The translations under genes were made by a program, and so were the position numbers. The notes under the pieces were generated by a model, which worked only from the letters and a program-made list of their open reading frames with translations, was not told the DNA's origin and did not search any database. Shown here in pieces: positions 49,267-59,172 of a DNA stretch of 64,000 bases (its first letter is position 1; every line of letters starts with the position of its first letter). Location of the stretch: the NCBI GenBank assembly GCA_015654795.1, contig JAATGF010000172.1:1-64000 (forward strand). The letters run 5' to 3'. This DNA is from Bacteroidales bacterium. GTDB lineage: Bacteria > Bacteroidota > Bacteroidia > Bacteroidales > Prolixibacteraceae.

Positions 49267-49850
49267 TCAAATGTAATTTAACGCATTACAAATGTACAAA
49301 ACAAATCAATAACAATTGTAATATAATAGGACAATAATTTCAGTTTACATTATTGAATCCTATAAATTAAATTACATATATGAATTACAATAGTAAATTA
49401 ACAATAAGCTGCCCGTTTTGCTTTATTTCGTTTAATTTGTTATTTAAATTGATGTTTATTAGATATTTATAAATAATAAATACCGATTTGACAGATTCAT
49501 CCCTAAATATCATTAATTATAAAGTAATTATTGAAATAAAACATATAAAACATTGATAAATATGATATTATGAATTTTATTTTATAAAATATAGTTTGTT
49601 TAATCCTGTAAATTACAAATGTAATTACATATTTTAAACTGTTAATTTAGTAAAAGTATATAATATACTGAAAATGTGAACAATAATTGGACATTAAGGC
49701 ATCATTTATAGATGTTCAAATTTTGTTTGTTTATACTGCAAATAACCCAATTTTAAGGAAAATTTAGTGAAGTACAAATGTGATTAGGGTTATATTATCA
49801 TCGGTTAAACTACAAATGTTATCTGATTTATAATGTTTACATTTGTGTAC
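49267..49850. promoter_or_regulatory. Cluster of TTACAAATGTAA-like dyads upstream of the XRE regulator
   Basis: TTACAAATGTAC 49287, TTACAAATGTAA 49613, GTACAAATGTGA 49772, CTACAAATGTTA 49810, TTACATTTGTGT 49837. Confidence 0.6.
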
Positions 49851-50125
49851 GGTTGATTATTTGTGAATTTAAGCAGGATAGATACTAAAATTGAATACGA
49901 AAAATATTCAATTCTTAAATAGGCCAGGTTTAACAATGGGAATCCGACTTTGGAGAAGAGTTGGATTAGCCAGCTTCAATTAAAAATGCAAAATGATGTC
50001 TTTTGATTTATTTGAACCATTTTTAAGAAGTAAACGATTTGAATGTTTAGAGTAGCTAATTGATTCTGATTTAAGTTTTTTACATTGTTCCGTTAACGAT
50101 TATTCCCCGTTGAGAATTGTCTAAA

Positions 50126-50157
50126 AAAAAATTCCCCGATAATGGCAGGGAAATTTT
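50126..50157. terminator. Hairpin AAAAATTCCC...GGGAAATTTTT
   Basis: Inverted repeat with T-run; no adjacent ORF on the + strand. Confidence 0.5.
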
Positions 50158-50408
50158 TCATTCTGAACCGAATAATTGTCCTTCAAAATTTGGCGCGTAT
50201 ATGAAATGCCGTAAAAAATACCGATTAAGAGCTTTTCACTAAAAATCTTTCTTTGATCAAAAAATCTTTGAAACACGATTTCAAATTTCGAACAGCATTA
50301 CGATGGTAAATCATCAGAATGGTGGATGCCGATGAATAACCATCTAAAATTATTCAGTCTTACATTTTGTCTGCAAAAGAACTTCCGATTTTACAGTTTA
50401 AACAACAA

Positions 50409-50710
50409 TCCGGATGGGTTTGCTCCATATTTCCCTCGTATTTGCTCTATATCCGCTCTATGCCTGCTCTATGTTTGATTCTTGTTTGATTCTTGTTTGG
50501 TTCTTGTTTGATTCTTGTTTGGTCCATATTGAGTCTTGGTATCAGTACCTATATCAACATCGGCTTCTCAAACGACGATTTTTAATGACGGCGAAGCCAA
50601 TGACCTTCTCCAATGACGACGAAGCCAATGACCTTTTCAATGACTATTTTAATGACCTAATCGCCATTTCTCCCCATCGCCTTTTCGCCCATTCTTCCCT
50701 TCTCCCTATT
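50409..50710 (+). repeat. Dispersed intergenic repeat, copy D
   Basis: Same order of modules as 37787-38037: TCCGGATGGGTTT, GCTCTAT repeats, TTTGATTCTTG repeats, AATGACGGCGAAGCC units. Confidence 0.85.
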
Positions 50711-50737
50711 TTAAATGGCAAAAACATAGAAAAGTGT

Positions 50738-53620
50738 CTACAGTGCACTGAAATTTACCGAAAACAGAAACTCAAAATTGAAATTTTTTTGATCAGTCAG
50801 ATAGGATGTTCGGACTCCAATTTTAGCAGGAACAAGCAGTCTGAGAATATTACAATCGGATGTCAATTCACCGCCTGCCGATGCAAAAGAAATTTGGTAT
50901 TCGCTTGTATTATTTTGTATAGGAACCATTGCCCAAGCCTGATCGTAAAATATCCTCAATGATATTCTTTTAAAATAACTTAACTTACCCAAACTCCAGT
51001 CCGGATAAAAAAGAGGTAAAACATAGTCAGACCTTAAACAAAATAATTGATTATTATCAATGTTAGAATAACCCCGCGGGTAAGAAATCAGGTCGGAAAA
51101 ATAACCTGTCGATGCCTTTCTTTGCTGAAAACCACCATAAAACTTCAAGCCATGATGTTTTACCAAACCTGGAAAATAAAGGGTTCCTTCGGCTGACCAG
51201 ATTGTGCCATAATCTCGGTCTCCAAATGGCGAATGACGATAGTATACATCAAGTATTTGCCCGATCGCAGGTTGAATGTCACGTGTACTCTGTTGTAAAA
51301 TATTGTTTGCATATAACCTGTAAGTCAGCGGAATAATGATTCCTCTGAAGAAGTTTTTTGGTGTAGATGCGTCCTGCCGGATTTTTGTATAACCAATCTG
51401 GAACTCTGGCTGAACCAATCGGTACATTTTTCCATGCGAAAGGTTAAAAGGAATGTTTACTCCTCCATTTAAATTAAGCACTTTGTACGAATAACTGATT
51501 AACTGCGTATCTTTATTTATAATTTGTCCGGCAGGGTTAACATGATTAATAATTTCATAATACTGCGATTTTTCACGGCCATAATCGGCGTCCAATTTTA
51601 ACACAGGAAACAGACCTGTGTAGTCAAATTTAGCCACCAGTTTGCCTGTTTTATTCGTTGTAGAATAGTCGTATCCCAATTGAGTTATTGCAGTACTCAG
51701 TTTATTCTGCGACATAAGCGATACTCCTGGTCTGATCTCTTCATTTTCCGAATCGATATGAACAGGGGCCCAGCTGTGAAAATTGAACAAATTGGCAAGT
51801 TTTGAATACCGTTTTGATTTATAATTAGTTGTATCCAACGTCGAAAAATCGGGTATTCCTTTTTCCTGCGACGAAAGCCTTTCCGCCAATTCGTAATCGT
51901 AGGATGTTGCGGGATCGGAAACCTTGAATTGCGCTGTATTTAGCCCCATCTTAACGACTTTAAAGCCATCTGAGGTATAGTTACTATAAACCAAAAAGTT
52001 TCCATCTGGCGTCACCAGAACATCTCTAACGCCAAATCTCGACCTGGTAACACTGTAATTTGTTTTTTCGTTCAGATTAAAAGCATTAATTTCGGATGAA
52101 CCGTCAATTGTATTTGTGTAATAGACAAAATTTCCATGTTGAACCGGACGCATAAGTTCATTATAGGTGAAGGGTAACAGATAGCTGATTACACCATTAA
52201 ATGGATTTACTTTCGCCAGCGATTTACCATCACTGCCAAGAACTATCGCGAATAGTTCTTTATTATTCTCCGCCCATGAGGGAGTGATAATAAATAAATC
52301 CTTTGATATAGGTGTTTCTTTTACAATCTCGCCGGATTGGGGTGATAATAGCACGATGGAACAATGATTATTATTATCAACTTTAGTTGCAGCAATATTC
52401 TGTCCATCAGCCGATAAACAAGGAGCGTAAATTTTTTCGGAGTATTTCTTTTCAGTTACCGTACCGGTAATTAGGTCCAGAATTCGCAGTTGCGAAAATT
52501 CGCGATGCGTCCAGCGAATATCTGATTTAGATTCAATCCAATAGACTTTTCCATGTCCGTAAGTGAGCGATTCCTCAAACAAATTTCCGGGTGTAAAAAT
52601 TCTCTTCTCCTCACCTTTTGGCCCGATTAAAACGAAATGCGTAAGATCATCAAGTGAATATTTAACAGCAAAATAGGTTGAATCATTAACCTGATGAGGG
52701 TATCTGTAACTGATGTATCCAGGTTTATACTTTGTAATTGTTTCAAATTCAGTCTTTCCAAGCGCTTTATCCCTTAATGTCCAGGATTCCTTAAGTTCAG
52801 TAAAAATTGTATTGTAAAGCTCCGACTGATTTTTTCCGGTGACCTTTTTTAATCCACTGGAAAACGCATTAATTGATAATGGATTACGAGCCACATGATT
52901 TAAAACATTTGACCAGCTTTCAGCACCGTACTTTTTACGTATACCAGCAACCATCTGATAACCTAACTGATAATAGTTGGGAATATAATCCTTGTAAGAA
53001 CCAAGGTAAGCTTTATCGTAACTAAATATCCCCTTTTCAACACTTTGAGCCTTCAATTCCATTTCAAAGGAGGGAACTCTTCCTCTCCCTGAATGGCTCA
53101 GCGCCGTTTCCGTAACTACGGCATCACCTTCGAGAAACCAGAAAGGCAGATAAGCCCCAATTGCGATTGCTGCAGCCTGTTCTCCGAGTATTATTTTAAA
53201 TATTCCGGGTAGTTCCGCTCCGATTTTATCAATCTGAACAACATGTCTGAACTCATGAATCGCCAGCTGTTCAAGCCAGTCCTGAGCATAAATCTCCTGA
53301 GACGGTGTAGTGAAAAGCTCAACTCTTGCAGGCGCCCAGGCCGCAAATCCGTTTGAACGAACAGTACCTGTATGAAGAATAACCGATATCTTTCGGGGCT
53401 GATGTTGAAGTGAAGATCCTGCGTAGTTGTATACTTTTTCAAGAATAGAAGCCATTCGCTGAGCCTTTTTTTCAAAATCAGTTGGATATATGATCTGAAA
53501 ATTGGTTGTATTAATCTGCCGCCAGCGAATACTTGCCGGGTCCTCTCCTACCGAATAATATTGAGCTGCAAGTAGATAAGGTAATAATGTAAGAAAAAAT
53601 ATCAGTAAATATCGCTTCAT
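50738..53620 (-). CDS. Secreted protein with HExxH metallopeptidase-like region, TolB-like propeller and probable C-terminal outer-membrane barrel
   Basis: Signal peptide; QLAIHEFRHVVQIDKIG; repeated propeller blades (LVYSNYTSDGFKVVKMG, APCLSADGQNIAATKVD); terminal aromatic beta strands. Confidence 0.75.
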   Translation of the reverse strand: MKRYLLIFFLTLLPYLLAAQYYSVGEDPASIRWRQINTTNFQIIYPTDFEKKAQRMASILEKVYNYAGSSLQHQPRKISVILHTGTVRSNGFAAWAPARVELFTTPSQEIYAQDWLEQLAIHEFRHVVQIDKIGAELPGIFKIILGEQAAAIAIGAYLPFWFLEGDAVVTETALSHSGRGRVPSFEMELKAQSVEKGIFSYDKAYLGSYKDYIPNYYQLGYQMVAGIRKKYGAESWSNVLNHVARNPLSINAFSSGLKKVTGKNQSELYNTIFTELKESWTLRDKALGKTEFETITKYKPGYISYRYPHQVNDSTYFAVKYSLDDLTHFVLIGPKGEEKRIFTPGNLFEESLTYGHGKVYWIESKSDIRWTHREFSQLRILDLITGTVTEKKYSEKIYAPCLSADGQNIAATKVDNNNHCSIVLLSPQSGEIVKETPISKDLFIITPSWAENNKELFAIVLGSDGKSLAKVNPFNGVISYLLPFTYNELMRPVQHGNFVYYTNTIDGSSEINAFNLNEKTNYSVTRSRFGVRDVLVTPDGNFLVYSNYTSDGFKVVKMGLNTAQFKVSDPATSYDYELAERLSSQEKGIPDFSTLDTTNYKSKRYSKLANLFNFHSWAPVHIDSENEEIRPGVSLMSQNKLSTAITQLGYDYSTTNKTGKLVAKFDYTGLFPVLKLDADYGREKSQYYEIINHVNPAGQIINKDTQLISYSYKVLNLNGGVNIPFNLSHGKMYRLVQPEFQIGYTKIRQDASTPKNFFRGIIIPLTYRLYANNILQQSTRDIQPAIGQILDVYYRHSPFGDRDYGTIWSAEGTLYFPGLVKHHGLKFYGGFQQRKASTGYFSDLISYPRGYSNIDNNQLFCLRSDYVLPLFYPDWSLGKLSYFKRISLRIFYDQAWAMVPIQNNTSEYQISFASAGGELTSDCNILRLLVPAKIGVRTSYLTDQKNFNFEFLFSVNFSAL

Positions 53621-53631
53621 CTGGTATTGGC

Positions 53632-55407
53632 TTAAATCGGTTCACATTGCGCCTTCAGCCATTTCAGTACTTCCGGATTTAATCGTGATCCCAACTCAGA
53701 CAAAACTTTTGAATGATAAGAATTTAGCCACGTAATTTCATCATCATCCAATAGTTGTCGGTTCACAAGTTTTCTGTCGATTGGACACATTGTTATTGTA
53801 TCGAATGAAAGAAAGCCGCCGAATTCAGATTTAAGCTCATTTTTGCAAACCAGCACGTTTTCGATACGGATGCCATATTCTCCTTCGCGATAAATCCCCG
53901 GTTCATTGGTAATAATTTGCCCTGCACGAATGGGTTCACTGTTATATTCGGGACGAATAGACATCGGACCCTCATGAACACATAAATGATGACCTACGCC
54001 GTGCCCTGTTCCGTGTCCGTAATTCAATCCATTACTCCACAATGCTTTGCGTGCAAGCGTATCGAGCGAATACCCCTTTGTATTTTCAGGAAATATTGCC
54101 TTCGCAAGCTGAATATTTCCCTTAAGCACCAATGTGAAGTCTGATTGCTGCTTTGAAGTAATTTTCCCTGTTGCGATGGTTCGGGTAATATCTGTTGTAC
54201 CATCGAGATATTGACCACCGGTATCAAAGAGAAGAATTCCATCCGGCTGTACTTCAATTTCAGTCTCTTTGGTGGCGCTGTAATGAACAATTGCACCGTG
54301 GTACCCAAAGCTTACGATCGGGCTAAAACCTTCGCCTCTAAAATTTGCCTGTTCAGAACGAAATTCTTTAAGCTTCTCTCCCACTGTTAGTTCAGTGATT
54401 CTTTCTTTACCAAAATGGTTTTCAAACCAATAGAGAAAATTGACCATAGCAACCCCATCACGCACATGCGCTTCACGCATCCCGGCAATCTCTACTTCAT
54501 TTTTTATTGATTTTAATAACGTAGGAATCGAAAGCCCGTCAATTATCTTGTTGTTTTTTGCTATTAATCTGTAGATAAGCGAATTTGTTCTGTCAGAATC
54601 GAGATAAAAAGAAACAGAATTTAATTGTTCGAGAAACGAAAATACTGATTCATAATCTTTTACCTGAACTCCTTCCCTTTCCAAAATTTCGATAAGCGTT
54701 TGTGGAACTTTTCCTTTGCTTATAAATAGCACAGCTTGTTGCTGATCTACATAACCATATCCGGTGAAAAGGGGATTATAATTGATTTCGCTTCCTCTGA
54801 GATTAAGACTCCATGCCAGATCATCCAATTGACAGATTATTGTGGCTTCGGCTCCATTTTCGGTCAAACGATTTCTGATGCTTGTCAGTTTTTCTGTACG
54901 ACTACGACCTGCAAATCGAACTGGAAAGTCGGAAACTAATGTTTTGGGAAATGCTGGTCTGTCTTCCCAAACAGGTGATACCAGATCAATGTTTAGTTCC
55001 AAAGTGATGCCCTTCGCACCTAATTTTTGTTCAAGAACATTCGCATCCGCGGCTGAAATGGTCAAACCATCAATGGCAACGGTGCTCCCCTGATTAAGTT
55101 CATTCTCCAACCAGCGATCTGCTGAAATTGTATCTGCCTGGCGATCCTTTATCATTTCGATTCCCGTACCTGACAACTGCGATTCAGCCTGAATAAAATA
55201 CCTGGAATCCGTCCAGAGCACAGCCCGATCACGGGTGATTGCCACTTTCCCGTATGAACCGGTAAAACCACTGATCCACTCGCGAGTCCGCCATGCATCG
55301 GGAACATATTCGCTTAAATGGGGATCCGTACCATAAATCAAATATCCATCAATACCCCTTTCCTGCATTAAAGCACAAAACGAAGTAATACGCTCTATAA
55401 CGTTCAT
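53632..55407 (-). CDS. Xaa-Pro aminopeptidase P family (M24)
   Basis: LLFDTGGQYLDGTTDITRTIATG...GLNYGHGTGHGVGHHLCVHEGPMSIR...ITNEPGIYREGEYGIRIENVLV. Confidence 0.97.
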   Translation of the reverse strand: MNVIERITSFCALMQERGIDGYLIYGTDPHLSEYVPDAWRTREWISGFTGSYGKVAITRDRAVLWTDSRYFIQAESQLSGTGIEMIKDRQADTISADRWLENELNQGSTVAIDGLTISAADANVLEQKLGAKGITLELNIDLVSPVWEDRPAFPKTLVSDFPVRFAGRSRTEKLTSIRNRLTENGAEATIICQLDDLAWSLNLRGSEINYNPLFTGYGYVDQQQAVLFISKGKVPQTLIEILEREGVQVKDYESVFSFLEQLNSVSFYLDSDRTNSLIYRLIAKNNKIIDGLSIPTLLKSIKNEVEIAGMREAHVRDGVAMVNFLYWFENHFGKERITELTVGEKLKEFRSEQANFRGEGFSPIVSFGYHGAIVHYSATKETEIEVQPDGILLFDTGGQYLDGTTDITRTIATGKITSKQQSDFTLVLKGNIQLAKAIFPENTKGYSLDTLARKALWSNGLNYGHGTGHGVGHHLCVHEGPMSIRPEYNSEPIRAGQIITNEPGIYREGEYGIRIENVLVCKNELKSEFGGFLSFDTITMCPIDRKLVNRQLLDDDEITWLNSYHSKVLSELGSRLNPEVLKWLKAQCEPI

Positions 55408-55426
55408 TTTATATTTTTTAAGTAAG

Positions 55427-55966
55427 TCAACTTTGATATTTAATTATATACTGATTAATAATATTCGCCATACTTTCAGAACACAAATCTTTCTTCTTAA
55501 TATCTTTCGGAAAGATAAACTCAACTTCCGAAACATCGTCTGCGGGAACAATTGCCGCAAGATCATCAACTTTACAGATAAAAGCAAGATCAACTGTAAA
55601 AACCGAAAAACCTGAGAAAATATATTCATTGGGAAATGATGTCAAATAGGCTGCATTTGTAACCAGAACGCCCAGTTCTTCCTTTATTTCTCGCACAACC
55701 GCCGCTTCTGCACTTTCCATTGGTTCCACAAATCCTCCCGGAAGATCGAGCATTCCTTTGGCTGGTTCAATCGCACGCCGCGCAAGCAACAGTTTTCCTT
55801 CCGCATTAAAAATCAAACAGGCAACAGCTGCCGAATTATTGATGTAATAATTAAAATGACACTCTTCGCAGTTGAAGGATCGACCATTATCATTGGTTAT
55901 GAATGCATTGCATCCACACTTGGGACAGTGCTTTATAACATCCCTCGGATGGGTATTTACAACCAT
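55427..55966 (-). CDS. NUDIX hydrolase with N-terminal zinc ribbon
   Basis: CPKCGCNAF...CEECHF; GMLDLPGGFVEPMESAEAAVVREIKEELGV Nudix box. Confidence 0.95.
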   Translation of the reverse strand: MVVNTHPRDVIKHCPKCGCNAFITNDNGRSFNCEECHFNYYINNSAAVACLIFNAEGKLLLARRAIEPAKGMLDLPGGFVEPMESAEAAVVREIKEELGVLVTNAAYLTSFPNEYIFSGFSVFTVDLAFICKVDDLAAIVPADDVSEVEFIFPKDIKKKDLCSESMANIINQYIIKYQS

Positions 55967-55991
55967 TTTTTAGTATTTTAACTGGAATTGA

Positions 55992-56894
55992 CTACTTCAA
56001 AATCTTCTCTGCTTTCATCCAGTCAATTAATAACTGCGGCCATTGGTCATGAGGTTTACCTTTTTTCGTCATACCAAAACCATGTCCGCCTTCACGAAAG
56101 ATGTGAAGCTCGGCTGGAACACCATTCGCTTTTAACGCACTGTAAAACTCGATGCTGTTTCTGGGGGGTACGGTTTGATCATCATCTGCCAGAACCAGAA
56201 AAGTGGGTGGTGTTTCGGGAGTTACCTGTAACTCGTTTGAATAGTAGTTAATCAATTTGAGATCGTGATTTTTACCAATCAGATTCTCACGTGACCCCAT
56301 ATGGCCCCATCCTTCATTAAACGTGATGACAGGGTAAACCAACACGGCAAAATCGGGACGACAACTCACCTTTTCAATAGGATTATCACTGCCTGTTTTT
56401 CCCTTGTCAAAATGAGTTGCCGCAGTCGAAGCAAGATGACCTCCTGCAGAAAAACCTGAGATTCCAATTTTCCCGGGATTTATTCCCCACGCGCTTGCAT
56501 TATAACGTACTGTGCGTAAGGCATGTTGTGTGTCGATAAGCGGAATCTCGTGATGTCCATATGGAAGTCTGTATTTGAGAACGATCCCTGCAACTCCTTT
56601 GCTTTGCAAATATTCAGCATAAGCATACCCTTCGTGATCCATTGCCTCAATCCAATAACCACCGCCAGGACAGATAACAACTGCTACACCTGTATTTTTT
56701 TCTTTATCAGGCAAATAGACGGTCAGTGTTGGTTCTGATACAAACCGGACCATTTTTCCCTCAAAAGTTTCTTCAGGTTGCGGACACTCATTATTGCCGG
56801 GAACACCATTTGGCCATAATTTAATAACATTCTGGGCTACTGCCAATTGCATAGCAATCGTAGTGAAAAGCATAAGAAAGATTTTTCGTTTCAT
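55992..56894 (-). CDS. Alpha/beta hydrolase (secreted esterase-like)
   Basis: Signal peptide; VVICPGGGYW, GISGFSAGGHLAS (GxSxG), LADDDQTVPPRNSIEFYSAL, REGGHGFGM. Confidence 0.93.
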   Translation of the reverse strand: MKRKIFLMLFTTIAMQLAVAQNVIKLWPNGVPGNNECPQPEETFEGKMVRFVSEPTLTVYLPDKEKNTGVAVVICPGGGYWIEAMDHEGYAYAEYLQSKGVAGIVLKYRLPYGHHEIPLIDTQHALRTVRYNASAWGINPGKIGISGFSAGGHLASTAATHFDKGKTGSDNPIEKVSCRPDFAVLVYPVITFNEGWGHMGSRENLIGKNHDLKLINYYSNELQVTPETPPTFLVLADDDQTVPPRNSIEFYSALKANGVPAELHIFREGGHGFGMTKKGKPHDQWPQLLIDWMKAEKILK

Positions 56895-57010
56895 TTTTCT
56901 GAATATTGTAAAAACTTCGAATGATAAAAATAGAAAATATCGTGGCTAATTTTACCTTTGCCTTTTTATTTTGAGTCGTTAAGAATAATTTTTCAGCTAT
57001 TTTTGCTGCT

Positions 57011-57643
57011 ATGAGTTTGAGTCTGCTTTGGGAAGGTTTTATAATTGGCATTGCTGTATCGGTTCCGCTCGGTCCCCTCGGTATGCTTTGTATTAAACGG
57101 ACAGTCAATAAAAACTGGAAATCAGGATTTTTATCAGGATTGGGAATTGCTGCTTCCGATGTCATTTATGCGATTGTCGCCGGATTCAGTCTCACCATCA
57201 TTATCAATTTCATCACAACTTACGAAATCTATTTCAAAATACTCGGCGCCAGTATGGTTGTACTGCTTGGGCTTTATATCTTTCTGTCGAATCCTGCGAA
57301 GGACATTCAAAAATTTCAAAGAAAGGGTACTTCGTACATACAGGATTTTCTGACGGCTTTTCTTCTGACCGTCACTAATCCGCTCTCCGTCTTTGTATTT
57401 ATCGCCATATTTACAAGCTATAGTCTTGTTTTTAAGCCCTCTCAACTCCCTGAAGCACTTTTAATTATCGGAGGTATCTTTGTAGGAGGTGCTACATGGT
57501 GGTTTATTCTCACCGGTATGGCCCATCTTTTCAGACATAAGTTGACAATTAATACATTGTGGTGGGCCAACAAAATTATTGGTCTGAGTGTAATCCTGAT
57601 AGCGGTCGTCTTATTTATTCTTCTGTTATTTAACGAGATTTAA
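57011..57643 (+). CDS. LysE-family translocator
   Basis: GFIIGIAVSVPLGPLGMLCIKRTVNKNWKSGFLSGLGIAASDVIYAIVAGF. Confidence 0.9.
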   Translation: MSLSLLWEGFIIGIAVSVPLGPLGMLCIKRTVNKNWKSGFLSGLGIAASDVIYAIVAGFSLTIIINFITTYEIYFKILGASMVVLLGLYIFLSNPAKDIQKFQRKGTSYIQDFLTAFLLTVTNPLSVFVFIAIFTSYSLVFKPSQLPEALLIIGGIFVGGATWWFILTGMAHLFRHKLTINTLWWANKIIGLSVILIAVVLFILLLFNEI

Positions 57644-58047
57644 ACCATCTTTTCGAGCAGAATCTGCGTAAATTCCTCGGGCGCACGTCGCGGTTTTCCC
57701 GTCGAAGAATCAATAAATCCAAGCACGACCTCCCCTTCGTTAATCAACTCCCCTTTTTCATTGTAGATTTCAGAGAACAATTTGAACTTAACTTTGGGAA
57801 CTTCTTTGATGATTGTCCTGATAGTAAGCACTTCGTCATAAATGGCAGGTTTGTGATAAATAGCATTTAACGACCTGACAGGGAGAATAATTCCACTTTC
57901 TTCGACCTCACGGTATGATTTCCAGATTCCCCTGATCAGATCAGTCCGTCCTATTTCATATAATCGCGGATAATTTCCATAGTACATAACTCCCATTCGA
58001 TCTGTATCGCCATAACATACACGGTATTCTGTATCGTAACTTAGCAT
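57640..58047 (-). CDS. Acyl-CoA thioesterase (YbgC/hotdog-fold)
   Basis: MLSYDTEYRVCYGDTDRMGVMYYGNYPRLYEIGRTDLIR; internal ATG at 58047 preferred over the ORF-track start. Confidence 0.93.
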   Translation of the reverse strand: MLSYDTEYRVCYGDTDRMGVMYYGNYPRLYEIGRTDLIRGIWKSYREVEESGIILPVRSLNAIYHKPAIYDEVLTIRTIIKEVPKVKFKLFSEIYNEKGELINEGEVVLGFIDSSTGKPRRAPEEFTQILLEKMV

Positions 58048-58623
58048 AAAATAAAAAAATAAATGGTTTATAGTTAATCGTTGCAAAGTTAATCGAAAAT
58101 AAGACAATATGATAATTTGATCTGTCAATGGGGTCAATTGTTCCGCCAATATTCGCAAAGGTGTTACAACAATGGGCAGATCATCCGGTTTCCCCCAAAA
58201 AGGATTCTATGACGTTTGGTATGGGTAATTGAATTTTGTAATGACTGCTGCTGGCTATTATTGATTGACAGACTCGTCCCCTAAAAAGATAAGGAGGTAT
58301 CTTAATTTTAAAAGAATTATTTTCAAATAGTTAACACAATCATGCCAGCTGCATATTGCCAAAAGCCAGCTGCTTATTACATGGACCATTTGAAGGCAGT
58401 TTGCAAAATTCACCCACACGTCCTGTGCCAATATGCGATTTGTGGGCTTTCGTAGCACAGTTCAACTTCAATATATCATAATTAAAATAAATAAATCAGA
58501 TGGCGTCGTGTTGGGTTCGGACCTGATTTTGACTCGCCCTGTTGCCCCATCGCCTTTTCCTGCATTTTTAAATACCATATTTTTTCATTTACAGACACTT
58601 ATAATATTTAAGTTCTCCGATTA

Positions 58624-59018
58624 TTATACATATTTTAACCAAGCAGTTGCATGACAATCGGTATCAGTCACAGATCTAATCCATCTGGATTGAAAACTAT
58701 CAGAGAAAACAAAATTGAATGACTCACCTGGGGCAACAGTTACCTTCTTGTAATTCATCCATGGACCATGACCAATTGGTTCAACCTGAATGATAAAGCC
58801 AACAGCTTTTTTTAGCATTCGGTGTGATTGATAATTTGCGATGATTGTAGAAACCAATTAAATAAGGATCTGAAACTTCGCCTGCTTTTACCTCCGAATT
58901 TTTCCAAGGACCACCTTCACCAATCGGTTTTCCAATCTTCCATAAATCATCAATTGTTCCAGCATTGCCTGCCAGAACTCCCAACTGTCTTTAGGAAATT
59001 TCTTCTGTTTGCTTCCAT
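58624..59018 (-). pseudogene. Internally deleted, frameshifted gene remnant: Tat-like N-terminus plus sialidase/glycosyl-hydrolase-type C-terminus
   Basis: MEANRRNFLKTVGSSG start in one frame, DDLWKIGKPIGEGGPWKNSEVKAGEVSDPYLIGFYNHRKLSITPNAKK in a second, AVGFIIQVEPIGHGPWMNYKKV...FQSRWIRSVTDTDCHATAWLKYV in a third reading segment. Confidence 0.7.
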
Positions 59019-59123
59019 GGTTTTAAATATACTACATTTTTAGCGATGGAGTTTGTGACAATAATTATTGTGTTTTACATAGTAATAGCAGTCTTTGGTT
59101 ACGAAAAATCACTATACAAATAA

Positions 59124-59150
59124 AGAAGGTGAAGAAATTCTTCACCTTCT
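59124..59150 (-). terminator. Terminator hairpin downstream of susD
   Basis: Perfect 13-bp arms AGAAGGTGAAGAA-A-TTCTTCACCTTCT. Confidence 0.8.
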
Positions 59151-59172
59151 CTTTCTCTGGTAAAAACATATG

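Noticed and set aside
49225-50400. Possible replication origin because of a long AT-rich gap
   Set aside because: I did not see convincing DnaA-box clusters or origin-linked genes; the repeated TTACAAATGTAA dyads fit an operator array better.
50414-50962. 182-aa + strand ORF
   Set aside because: First half is the dispersed repeat and the rest is antisense to the 3' end of the large gene at 50738-53620.
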